NCBI GenBank assembly: GCA_023251975.1 | Contig: JAHEXU010000009.1 | Span: 1-35,115 of the forward strand | Length of the DNA stretch: 35,115 nt | Reading direction: 5' to 3' | Source: a bacterium | GTDB lineage: Bacteria; Actinomycetota; Thermoleophilia; Solirubrobacterales; 70-9 | Shown here: in pieces, positions 8,029 to 15,468 of the stretch | How the letters are laid out: each line of letters begins with the position of its first letter | Position numbering within the stretch: the stretch's first letter is position 1 | Notes under the pieces: model-generated | Told to the model about the DNA's origin: nothing | What the model saw: only the letters and a program-made list of their open reading frames with translations | Databases searched by the model: none | Translations under genes and position numbers: made by a program

Positions 8029-8952
8029 ATGACTCGCACCGAGAAAATCATCAACCTGATTGCCGTCGTCTTGCCGTTCGCCGCCGTGCTCGCGGCGGTG
8101 CCACTGCTCTGGAACGATCTGGTCCGGCCGACCGACCTTGCGATCTTCGCCGTGATGTATCTGCTGAGCGCATTCGGGATCACGATCGGCTTCCACCGGA
8201 TGCTGACCCACCGCGCCTTCGCCACCTCGAAGCGGCTTGAATACGGCTTCGCAATCCTCGGTTCGATGGCGGTTCAGGGTCCGGTGATCGCCTGGGTCGC
8301 CGACCACCGAAAGCACCACGCCCACACCGATCAGGAGGGGGACCCGCACAGCCCCCACGTCGGCCACGGCGACGGCGTCGCGGCGGTCCTAAAGGGGCTG
8401 TGGCACTCGCACGTCGGCTGGCTGGTCAGTGAACAGGGCCAGGCCGACCGCCGCCGCTATGCCGCCGATCTCTGCGACGACCGGGGAATGCGCCGGATCT
8501 CACGGAACTTCCCCTCGATCGTCCTGGCGTCGCTTTTGATCCCGGCCCTGGCCGGTGGCGTGATCGGCGGCTCGATCGAGTCCGCCGCGACGGCGCTTTT
8601 GTGGGGCGGCCTGGTCCGGGTTTTCTTCGTCCACCACATCACCTGGAGCATCAATTCGCTCTGCCACTTCCTCGGCAGCCGCCGCTTCGCGACCGCTGAC
8701 CACTCGACCAACGTGTTTTGGTTGGCGATCCCGTCACTCGGCGAGGCCTGGCACCACAACCACCACGCCTTCCCGCGGGCTGCCGTGCACGGCCTGCGCC
8801 GCCGCGAAATTGATCTGACCGGCATCGTGATCGGGCTCTTGGAACGGCTCGGCCTGGTCTGGAACGTGGTCCGAATCAGTCCCGAGCGCCAGGAGCACCG
8901 GCTCAGCTCCCGAGCCGTGGCCGGGGTGCGGCCGGCGCACGGGCCGGCATAG
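8029..8952 (+). CDS. Fatty acid (acyl-CoA type) delta-9-like desaturase
   Basis: The 307-residue membrane protein has the three histidine boxes of the stearoyl-CoA desaturase family: HRMLTH at 56-61, HRKHH at 93-97 and HHNHH at 242-246. Together they hold the di-iron centre that inserts a cis double bond into a saturated acyl chain using O2. Hydrophobic helices flank the boxes (about 8-27, 36-52, 165-190). The protein is normal length for bacterial members. Electron supply must come from elsewhere; the nearest redox carrier in the window is the Rieske protein at 11567, without evidence of a link. No Shine-Dalgarno sequence is clear before the ATG. The upstream AT-rich palindrome suggests regulated expression. 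Confidence 0.92.
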   Translation: MTRTEKIINLIAVVLPFAAVLAAVPLLWNDLVRPTDLAIFAVMYLLSAFGITIGFHRMLTHRAFATSKRLEYGFAILGSMAVQGPVIAWVADHRKHHAHTDQEGDPHSPHVGHGDGVAAVLKGLWHSHVGWLVSEQGQADRRRYAADLCDDRGMRRISRNFPSIVLASLLIPALAGGVIGGSIESAATALLWGGLVRVFFVHHITWSINSLCHFLGSRRFATADHSTNVFWLAIPSLGEAWHHNHHAFPRAAVHGLRRREIDLTGIVIGLLERLGLVWNVVRISPERQEHRLSSRAVAGVRPAHGPA

Positions 8953-8990
8953 CCGCCGCGACGAAATCCGCCAACAAATATCCTGTCGGG

Positions 8991-10259
8991 ATGGAACTGC
9001 AGCCTCGACGCCCGGTGGGGCGAAGGAACAACCAGGGCGCCGGATTGGCGAAGCTTGGCGGCGACACCCTCGCGGCGGCCGCAGGCGCGGTCGAACAGAC
9101 CCACCAAGCGATCGCGCGGCGGGTTTTTTCAGCGATCGGACCGAGCGCCGAACCGGCCCGCCGGACCCATGACGCGATCGCCTCGTTGAGCTACCGAACC
9201 ATCGCCCGCGGCGCCCGGATCGGTGGCGAAGCCGCTGCGGCGGCGCTGCAATTCAACGGTCGCGGCGCTCGGGCGCTGAGCGCGCGGCCGCGCGGGCGGA
9301 TCGCCGGGTCGCTGATCAACGGCTGGCTCGGCGATCGCCTCGACGCCGCAGCAAGCCCGCTGGCGATTGAGATGGCGCTGATTCGCGACGGCGTCGAGGT
9401 TGAGTTGAGCGCCGCGGCGGTGGCGGCCGCCTATCCGCTGGCGGGGCCGCGGATCGCGATCTTCCTGCACGGGCTGGTCGAGAGCGAGCTGATCTGGGAA
9501 CCACGCGGCGGCCTCGGCGAGGGTCGATTCGGACAACGGTTGGCGAGCGAGCACGGGTTGGACGAGGTTTTGATCCGCTACAACAGCGGCCTTCATATCT
9601 CCGACAACGGGGAGCGCTTCGGCACCCTGTTGGAGCGACTTTGCGCGGCCTGGCCGGTCGCGGTCGAGGAGATCACGATCGTCGGACACTCGATGGGCGG
9701 ACTGCTCGCGCGGTCGGCACTGCATCAATCCGAAACCGCCAGCGAGGTGGCGCGGTGGGACTGGCCGCGACTGACCCGTCGGATCTTCTACCTCGGTTCG
9801 CCACATCATGGAGCGCCATTGGAGCGATTTGCCAACGCTGGCGCCCGCGCCCTCTCGGCGATCGCCGAAACTCGAGCCCTCGGGACTCTGATCGACAGCC
9901 GCTCGGTCGGAATCAAGGATCTGCGATTCGGCAACCTGCTCGAGGGTGACTGGCGCGGCCACGACCCCGATGAACTGCTGGTCGACCACCGCCCCCACCG
10001 CGACCAGGCCGTCGGCCCCGATTACTACTTCATCGCCGCAACGATCACCCGCTCGCACCGCCACCCGGCGGCGCGGCTGTTTGGTGACCTGCTGGTGCAG
10101 ACGCCGAGCGCCTGGGCCGCCGGGACCCACGGCGCTGACGAGGGACGCTACCCGGCCGGACAAACCCGCCACTTCGGGTCTCGAAACCACTTCGCGCTGA
10201 CCACCGACGCCGAGGTCTACACCCAGATCAGCGACTGGATCGCCGCCGCGTCGAACTGA
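8991..10259 (+). CDS. Alpha/beta hydrolase, lipase/esterase type
   Basis: This 422-residue protein has a poorly conserved, Ala/Arg-rich first ~150 residues and a lipase-type alpha/beta-hydrolase domain after it. IAIFLHGLVES supplies the oxyanion-hole HG. TIVGHSMGGLLARS contains the nucleophile Ser234 in GxSxG. The C-terminal S-R-N-H-F-A-L-T motif likely provides the catalytic His. YLGSPHHGAPLERF is typical of PGAP1/triacylglycerol-lipase-like members. No signal peptide or lipobox is visible, so a cytoplasmic or membrane-surface ester substrate is likely. It begins 38 bp after the desaturase stop on the same strand and may be co-transcribed, which would fit a role in lipid turnover. The substrate is not predictable. 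Confidence 0.85.
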   Translation: MELQPRRPVGRRNNQGAGLAKLGGDTLAAAAGAVEQTHQAIARRVFSAIGPSAEPARRTHDAIASLSYRTIARGARIGGEAAAAALQFNGRGARALSARPRGRIAGSLINGWLGDRLDAAASPLAIEMALIRDGVEVELSAAAVAAAYPLAGPRIAIFLHGLVESELIWEPRGGLGEGRFGQRLASEHGLDEVLIRYNSGLHISDNGERFGTLLERLCAAWPVAVEEITIVGHSMGGLLARSALHQSETASEVARWDWPRLTRRIFYLGSPHHGAPLERFANAGARALSAIAETRALGTLIDSRSVGIKDLRFGNLLEGDWRGHDPDELLVDHRPHRDQAVGPDYYFIAATITRSHRHPAARLFGDLLVQTPSAWAAGTHGADEGRYPAGQTRHFGSRNHFALTTDAEVYTQISDWIAAASN

Positions 10260-10275
10260 TCGTCGGCCCTCGGCG

Positions 10276-10326
10276 GGGCCCAAATACCGCGCTCATCTGC
10301 GGCGTCGAGCGGCAGCCTTTGGGCCC
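10276..10326. terminator. Bidirectional terminator-like hairpin between convergent genes
   Basis: GGGCCCAAA (10276-10284) and TTTGGGCCC (10318-10326) are perfect complements around a 33-nt loop that itself can form a small stem (ACCGC/GCGG). The structure fills the 78-bp gap between the lipase stop and the convergent toxin stop. It lacks a long T-run, so termination is inferred from position and stem strength. Confidence 0.45.
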
Positions 10327-10337
10327 GCGCAAGAATT

Positions 10338-10697
10338 TTAGGGAAGCCAACGAACCTGGTTTTCGAGCGGGCGTCGTCCTGGGTTGGCGTCCATTAGTCG
10401 GCCCAGGTGCTCGACGTAGGTACCGATGTTTGACCTGCCGCGCGGCAGGCTGGCGTCGGATGTGAATAAAAGTCCGCAGTGATCTTGCCCGGAGCTGGCC
10501 CAGCGGGCGGTCAACTCGAGAAAATCACGGACGTTGTTGGTCAACAGCGCGCGATCCTCGCGTTCGGCAAGCGCCAGCAAGCTCCCATCGTCGATGCCTT
10601 TGATATGGAGTTCTGAGACCGTAACCACGTCGTGTCCGACGGCTCGTAGTGCCGCGGCGATTCGATCGGAGAAATGCTCATCGAGCAGCAATCTCAT
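10338..10697 (-). CDS. DUF5615 PIN-like toxin
   Basis: The 119-residue protein begins MRLLLDEHFSDRIAAALRA and continues with G-H-D-V-V-T-V-S-E-L, then D-R-A-L-L-T-N-N-V-R-D-F. This is the DUF5615 (Mut7-C/PIN-like) signature with acidic residues placed for metal-dependent RNase activity. DUF5615 proteins are predicted toxins paired with DUF433 antitoxins, and the gene directly upstream, overlapping by 20 bp, is a DUF433 protein. The ATG at 10695-10697 is chosen because it opens the domain; a longer frame to 10811 only shadows the antitoxin gene. Cutting specificity is unknown. Confidence 0.85.
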   Translation of the reverse strand: MRLLLDEHFSDRIAAALRAVGHDVVTVSELHIKGIDDGSLLALAEREDRALLTNNVRDFLELTARWASSGQDHCGLLFTSDASLPRGRSNIGTYVEHLGRLMDANPGRRPLENQVRWLP

Positions 10698-11151
10698 CGC
10701 TGCCGAGTACTCGCTCGGCACGCTCCCAACGCTCGCGCTCAAGTGCTTCGTAGGCCAACGCTTGTGCCTGGTAGCCGTCGACCTCGGCGGTGAAGTCTGC
10801 GTAGTAGGCAACGGTACCCCGAATCTGCTGCTCGCTCAGCCCGAGATAGTCGGCGGCCGCGGCGACTCGGTTGTCGTTTTGGCGCAGGGTGTCGATTACC
10901 TGCCAAACGAACAGGCGGGTTCCAACCAGCGCCGGCCTTCGCAAACCCCCCGCGCCCTCGCGAAAGAAAATGAGTGGGTGCCGCTCGGTTCGCAGTCCTT
11001 CGTCGAGTAGCCGCTCCGCCACGCCGTTACGTGATTGGGCCAAGCGATCTGCCAGCTCGTCGAGGAGCTCGATTGTTCTGGCGGAGAGGCGGAACGAGCG
11101 CTGCACCGACTTACCTGGCCGCAAATCGCCCTGGAGTTGATGGTGCGGCAT
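10678..11151 (-). CDS. Antitoxin: ribbon-helix-helix plus DUF433 fusion
   Basis: The 157-residue protein has an N-terminal ribbon-helix-helix-like DNA-binding region (about residues 14-55, QRSFRLSARTIELLDELADR). A DUF433 domain follows (about 66-120), with RRPALVGTRLFVWQVIDTLR and YLGLSEQQIRGTVAYYADF. DUF433 proteins neutralise DUF5615 toxins, and the fused RHH half should let this one bind and repress its own promoter. The start is ATG 11149-11151; the frame is open further upstream, but the perfect palindrome overlapping this ATG makes it the natural start. It overlaps the downstream toxin gene by 20 bp, which couples their translation. Confidence 0.85.
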   Translation of the reverse strand: MPHHQLQGDLRPGKSVQRSFRLSARTIELLDELADRLAQSRNGVAERLLDEGLRTERHPLIFFREGAGGLRRPALVGTRLFVWQVIDTLRQNDNRVAAAADYLGLSEQQIRGTVAYYADFTAEVDGYQAQALAYEALERERWERAERVLGSDEIAAR

Positions 11152-11169
11152 GTGATACACAGTATCACA
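11151..11169 (-). promoter_or_regulatory. Palindromic operator overlapping the antitoxin start codon
   Basis: TGTGATAC-ACA-GTATCACA is a perfect 8-bp inverted repeat with a 3-bp spacer. Its first base is the last base of the antitoxin ATG (complement). On the minus strand TACTGT sits 7 bases before the ATG and is a plausible -10, which would make the transcript leaderless. Binding here by the RHH antitoxin would block both promoter and start codon. Confidence 0.65.
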
Positions 11170-11281
11170 GTCAATCTCGGGGTTGGTGCGGGCGGCGCTG
11201 ACGACAGCCGCTCGCCAACCCGCCCACGACCGACGTTGCACCTGCCCGGATCCGAGAGCACCGGTTAGTTAGCGCCCGGGT

Positions 11282-11400
11282 GAGTGCCTTCACGCACTCG
11301 GCGCATCGGCGGTCACCGCCCTCGACGAGACACGGCGTACTCGGGTTGGCCTCAGCGCGGGTCAGCCGTTCACGGTGTTAGGCGCCACGCAGGCTGACCG
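11282..11400 (+). pseudogene. Decayed partial copy of the Rieske gene N-terminus
   Basis: Read in the frame starting at 11282, this stretch gives LGASAVTALDETRRTRVGLS followed by A-G-Q-P-F-T-V-L. It is clearly related to LGASGVTVVNETPHGALAVG and the residues after it in the intact Rieske protein 300 bp downstream. At the DNA level long runs are shared. The copy has lost two codons and the CxH ligand motif, has no ATG/GTG start and runs on into unrelated sequence. It is a dead tandem duplicate or remnant of a related ferredoxin gene. Confidence 0.65.
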
Positions 11401-11566
11401 CCCACCCGGACCAGATGCGTTGGCCCCATGGTGGCGCAGCAGCGGGCCGTCGCAAACCAATCAGATCAGCGGTCGGGGCGATCCCGCCCGGGCCCCGCGC
11501 TGACCGGGCATCGGGAGCGATCACGTGGAAATTGCATTCGAGGCGACGATCTGCGAGGGTCGGAGG

Positions 11567-11929
11567 ATGCGCGAAGCACCCACAGCCCTAGTCAGCCTCG
11601 ATGCGCTCGGCGCGTCGGGGGTCACCGTCGTCAACGAGACGCCGCACGGCGCGCTCGCGGTCGGCCTCAGCGGCGGCGAGCCATTCGCAGTTTCCAACCG
11701 CTGCCGCCACCTCGGCGGCCCGCTCGGAAAGGGTCACGTCGCCGATGACGGTTGTCTCGAGTGCCCGTGGCACTCGGCTCGGTACGACATCGTTACCGGG
11801 AAGATGAAGCGCGGCCCCCAGGGCGCCTTCAAGCCGGTTGCCGGAGTCGTCAAGTCGACGCTCGGCAAGCGCGACCTCAAGACCTACCCGGTCGAGGTAC
11901 GCGACGGTCAGATCTGGCTAAAAGGCTGA
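11567..11929 (+). CDS. Rieske [2Fe-2S] ferredoxin-like protein
   Basis: The 120-residue protein is a single Rieske domain. The cluster ligands are C46-x-H48 in NRCRHLGGPLGKG and C66-x2-H69 in CLECPWHSARYD, matching the family pattern. Small stand-alone Rieske proteins pass electrons to oxygenases or reductases in the cytoplasm; no partner oxygenase is adjacent, so its acceptor is unknown. The ATG at 11567 follows GAGGGTCGGAGG, a far better start than the GTG at 11525. After the second ligand pair the sequence is basic (GKMKRGPQGAFKP) and ends in a beta strand typical of the fold. A decayed copy of its front part lies just upstream. Confidence 0.88.
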   Translation: MREAPTALVSLDALGASGVTVVNETPHGALAVGLSGGEPFAVSNRCRHLGGPLGKGHVADDGCLECPWHSARYDIVTGKMKRGPQGAFKPVAGVVKSTLGKRDLKTYPVEVRDGQIWLKG

Positions 11930-12169
11930 CCGTTCTGGGGGCCCGACTCGGGGCTCCGGCGATCACGAACCGACAACGTCTTTACGACGGCGAGCGCATT
12001 TGACGCTCCGCCTGTCGTCAGCGAGCAGCGCCATCTACTCGAGACACCGGAGTGGGACCGGTTCGGCCGTTCTCCCAACCCATCGGTCGAACCCGCCAGC
12101 TTGGCGACTGCGCGGGCCAGACATCGTCGAGGGCTGACCAATCGTCGAGGACCTGATCAGAGGGCGTGA

Positions 12170-13063
12170 TCAAGGAATGTTGCGGCTGCTCTCGCAGTTG
12201 GAGGCGCTATCGCCGTTGTTGGGGCCGCCACCATCGCACTCGTCGTTACCGTTGCCGCCGTCGAGCCGGTCTTTTTGGTCGCCGCCGAACAGGAAGTCGT
12301 CGTCGTTGCCGCCGATCAAGCGATCGTCACTGCCGCCGCCAAACAGGCGGTCGTTACCACCGCGGCCACGCAGAATGTCGATACCGACATCGCCGAAGAT
12401 GTGATCGGCCTTCTCGGAACCGATGATCGTGTCGTCTTGATAGCCACCGTCGAACATCGCCGGGGCGATCAACGGAGTCCGGGTCAGCAGGATGTCGTCC
12501 TCGGAGCCTCCGAGCACCGTGTCGGCCCCACCCGCTTCGACCCGATCGTCGGTAAAGCCACCGTCGATCGTGTCGATCCCGTCGGCAACGATCTTGCCGG
12601 CGCGACGACCCCAGCCGTAAACCTTGTCTTCGCCGGCGCTGCCGAGCGCGTAGTCGTCGCCGGGACCGGGGATCAGGATGTCGTTGCCCTCCTCGCCGTA
12701 AAGCAGATCGCGTCCCGGGCCGCCGTAGAGGATGTCGTTCCCGACGCCGCCGCAGATGATGTCGTTGCCCTCGTCGCCGTAGACGATGTCGTTGTCGCGA
12801 CCACCGTTGACGAGGTCGGCGCCGCCGCCGCCGTGGATTCGGTCGTTGCCGCCAAGCCCGTTGACCTTTTGTCTTCCGTCACCGAAGCGGACCTGATCGC
12901 GGTCATTGGTCAGCTCCTGGGAGCGGCGCTTGCACTCCGGCTGCTCTTGCCCATGTGCGGTCGGGACGCCGATCACCGCGATCGCGAAGCCGACGACAAC
13001 CGTGGTCAGGAGCAATCCATTGGCTCGAATAAACCCGACAAACTTGTAATCAAATCCCTGCAT
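12170..13063 (-). CDS. Secreted RTX-repeat calcium-binding protein
   Basis: The 297-residue protein starts MQGFDYKFVGFIRANG, followed by a hydrophobic core and TAHG-QE, a standard signal peptide cut near residue 39. The rest is mostly RTX nonapeptide repeats of the type GGxGNDxLx: GGNDRIHGGGGADLVNGG, then YGDEGNDIICGGVGNDILYG and many more. These fold into parallel beta-rolls that bind Ca2+ outside the cell. No protease, lipase or adhesin domain is attached, so the protein is a bare beta-roll. It is divergent from the carboxypeptidase gene with 75 bp between starts. The long open frame that continues upstream to 13696 is only a shadow of that gene. Three shorter frames on the opposite strand are artefacts of the repeat composition. 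Confidence 0.85.
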   Translation of the reverse strand: MQGFDYKFVGFIRANGLLLTTVVVGFAIAVIGVPTAHGQEQPECKRRSQELTNDRDQVRFGDGRQKVNGLGGNDRIHGGGGADLVNGGRDNDIVYGDEGNDIICGGVGNDILYGGPGRDLLYGEEGNDILIPGPGDDYALGSAGEDKVYGWGRRAGKIVADGIDTIDGGFTDDRVEAGGADTVLGGSEDDILLTRTPLIAPAMFDGGYQDDTIIGSEKADHIFGDVGIDILRGRGGNDRLFGGGSDDRLIGGNDDDFLFGGDQKDRLDGGNGNDECDGGGPNNGDSASNCESSRNIP

Positions 13064-13138
13064 AGGCCCCCAAAGCCTAGCGGACCGGCTGCGGTAATCG
13101 GCGGATGCGGCCCGCGATCCGGCTAGCTTGGGTAGAGG

Positions 13139-15244
13139 ATGAACCCTCGTTTCACCGCCCTGATAGTCGGATCTGCGCTTGGCCTCGTGGTCGGCCTGAG
13201 CGAATCGGCGAGCGCCCGCGAGGCGCTGCGGACCGCCGTCAGCGCCACCGAGCGCGACGCGATCTGCACCGAGCGCCCGCTCGACGGCGCCTACCAAGCC
13301 ACGCTCCGCAGCCCCGCCCTCAGCACGGTGACGGCGCGACTTGACGGCGGCAGTGGCGACTGGGACCTGGCGCTTTACAGCGGCCGCGATCACTCGGTCA
13401 TCGCCGGCTCCACCTACCGCGGCCCGACCGAGGTGGCGAGCGGCTACTCGCTGGTCGGCGAGCGCTTGATCGTCCAGGTCTGCCGTCTCCCCGGCGCCTC
13501 GGGCAAGCCGACCCTGAGCGTCGATTTCAACCGGATCAACCCCGCGGTCGACCCACCGCCGCCGACGCTTTTGCGGGTCGCAACCGCGACCGATGAGGAG
13601 CGGGCGCGCTTGGCGGCGAGCGGGCTCGATATCACCGAGAGTGTTGGGCCCGATTGGGTTGATGTCCTCGCCTACGGAGCCGAGGAGCGCCGCCATCTGA
13701 CCAGGCTGGGGCTCTCCTACTCGACCCTAATCGGCGATCTGACCCGACGGAGCGCCCGCGATCGAGCAGGCGAGACGGCGACTCCCCAAGCCAGCCCGAG
13801 GACCTCGACCGCCGGATTCCCGTCCGGTCGCAGCGGCACCTACCGGCGCCTGTTCGACTACACCACCGAACTGAAGGCGCTGGCCGATGCCAACCCCGGG
13901 ATCGTCCGGCTGATCACCCTTCCCGAGCGCACCTACCTGGGCCGACCGGTCGAGGGGATCGTGATCAGCCGTCGCCCCGCGGTCAACAACAGCCGCCCCA
14001 CCTTCTTGCAGTTGGGGGTCCACCACAGCCGCGAATGGCCGTCGGGCGAGCACGCGCTGGAGTGGGGTTACGAGCTGATCAACGGCTACAACGCGGGCGA
14101 TCCGAAGGCGCTTCGCCTGGTCCGAAAGACGAAGACGATCATCATTCCGATCGTCAACCCGGACGGCTTCAACGCCTCGCGCGAAGCAGGCGAGCTGCAG
14201 GGGGCGGCGGGCGGTCGCGGCGGCACCGACGAATCCGCCAACATCGTCTCGCACCTCGCCGAGTACAAGCGCAAGAATTGCCGCCTGGTCGACGATTCGC
14301 CAGCTGGCAACTGCAACCAACCGGCGCTCGGCACGGCCGAAGCGGGCGTCGACCCAAACCGAAACTACGGCGGGCTGTGGGGCGGCCCCGGCGCCGGCAC
14401 CAGCCCGACCGCGCCAGATTACCGAGGCCCGGGGCCGTTCTCGGAGCCGGAGACCCGCAACATCAAAGACCTGATCTCCCACAATCAGGTGACGGCGCTG
14501 GTTACCAACCACAGCTACGCTGGGCTGGTCCTGCGCCCGCCCGGCCTCGCGGGCGACGCCGACGTAATCGACGAGCCGCTCCTAGAGCGCCTCGGCGAAC
14601 GGATGGCGAGGCAGAACGGCTACGCAAACCAGCACGACTACAACCTCTATGACACCACCGGGACGACCGAGGACTGGGCCTACCTGACCGCTGGCGCGCT
14701 CGCCTACACCTTCGAGATCGGGCCGCGCAACTTCCACCCGCCGTACTCGGAGACGATCGACGAATGGCGTGGCACCTCGCCGCTGACCCCGGCGGGCGGC
14801 GGCGGCAACCGCGCCGCCTACTACCGAATCGCCACCACCGTCCTCCGGCGCCGCAGCCACGCCACGATCTTCGGACGGGCGCCCAAACGCGGCAAGGTCG
14901 TGATCAAGAAGTCGCTCCTGACCGCGACCTCGCCGGTGATCAACCAAAACGGCGTGGCCGGCGCGGTGATCAGGTTCCAAGATCGACTCCGCTCGGCCGC
15001 CCGAATCCATCGCGACGGCAGCTTCAAGTTCGCGATCAACCCCTCGACCCGACCGTTGGTCGCAAGGCCGGGCGGTCGCCAAAGCAGCGGCGGCGCCAGC
15101 CGCGAACGTTGGACGATCGTCTGTCACAACCGCGACGGTCGGCGAACCGGCAAGCGCAAGCTCTACATCGAACGCGGCGAGGTCAAGCACCTCGACCTGC
15201 GCCACCACTGCGGTCGCAAGCGGTCGCGACCGGCGCCCAAATAA
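13139..15244 (+). CDS. Secreted M14-family zinc carboxypeptidase
   Basis: This 701-residue protein begins with a signal peptide (MNPRFTALIVGSALGLVVG, cut near SESASA). An N-terminal beta-rich region follows (about 30-220), then a zinc carboxypeptidase domain (about 235-570) and a basic C-terminal beta domain. Zinc ligands are H296 and E299 in VHHSREWPSGE and H458 in TNHSYAG. Catalytic Glu526 lies in TFEIGPRNFHPPY, and D-P-N-R-N-Y-G supplies the substrate-carboxylate residues. It should remove C-terminal residues from extracellular peptides. The divergent RTX gene is also secreted and may share the 75-bp promoter region. The C-terminal tail is rich in Lys, Arg and His and could bind the cell surface. 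Confidence 0.9.
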   Translation: MNPRFTALIVGSALGLVVGLSESASAREALRTAVSATERDAICTERPLDGAYQATLRSPALSTVTARLDGGSGDWDLALYSGRDHSVIAGSTYRGPTEVASGYSLVGERLIVQVCRLPGASGKPTLSVDFNRINPAVDPPPPTLLRVATATDEERARLAASGLDITESVGPDWVDVLAYGAEERRHLTRLGLSYSTLIGDLTRRSARDRAGETATPQASPRTSTAGFPSGRSGTYRRLFDYTTELKALADANPGIVRLITLPERTYLGRPVEGIVISRRPAVNNSRPTFLQLGVHHSREWPSGEHALEWGYELINGYNAGDPKALRLVRKTKTIIIPIVNPDGFNASREAGELQGAAGGRGGTDESANIVSHLAEYKRKNCRLVDDSPAGNCNQPALGTAEAGVDPNRNYGGLWGGPGAGTSPTAPDYRGPGPFSEPETRNIKDLISHNQVTALVTNHSYAGLVLRPPGLAGDADVIDEPLLERLGERMARQNGYANQHDYNLYDTTGTTEDWAYLTAGALAYTFEIGPRNFHPPYSETIDEWRGTSPLTPAGGGGNRAAYYRIATTVLRRRSHATIFGRAPKRGKVVIKKSLLTATSPVINQNGVAGAVIRFQDRLRSAARIHRDGSFKFAINPSTRPLVARPGGRQSSGGASRERWTIVCHNRDGRRTGKRKLYIERGEVKHLDLRHHCGRKRSRPAPK

Positions 15245-15292
15245 CCCGTAAAGAGCGGCAATTCGACCGCCTGGCGAACCAATCGCCGAATT

Positions 15293-15328
15293 CTTATCCG
15301 GCTGTATAAGCGGCAGGTGGGGGCCGCT
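15293..15328 (+). promoter_or_regulatory. Inverted repeats in the glutamine synthetase leader region
   Basis: Two inverted repeats lie side by side: CTTAT (15293-15297) with ATAAG (15306-15310), and AGCGGC (15309-15314) with GCCGCT (15323-15328). They overlap and so are mutually exclusive. They lie about 60-90 bp before the small leader frame. They could terminate the carboxypeptidase transcript or regulate the synthetase gene. Confidence 0.3.
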
Positions 15329-15384
15329 ACCCTATGCTGCCGAGAGCGCTCGTCGCCCAGCCGTGACCTTCCGTGGGAGGATTC

Positions 15385-15435
15385 GTGTCACGACGGCGGC
15401 GGGTATTTCTTGCGTGTATGGCACGCCCGCCTTGA
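15385..15435 (+). CDS. Possible 16-aa leader peptide before the glutamine synthetase
   Basis: A GTG codon placed four bases after GGGAGGA, one of the best Shine-Dalgarno sequences in the window, opens a 16-codon frame: MSRRRRVFLACMARPP. It ends with TGA at 15433-15435, 33 bases before the synthetase ATG. A strong RBS on such a short frame suggests a regulatory upstream ORF. The run of Arg codons and single Cys could be sensed by stalling, but this is inference. Confidence 0.35.
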   Translation: MSRRRRVFLACMARPP

Positions 15436-15468
15436 TTTGACCCAGCTACCGAAGGACCCGACCCGAAG

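Noticed and set aside
12275-13126. 283-codon plus-strand frame opposite the RTX gene
   Set aside because: Its Val/Asp/Ala-rich repeats simply mirror the RTX repeats on the other strand.
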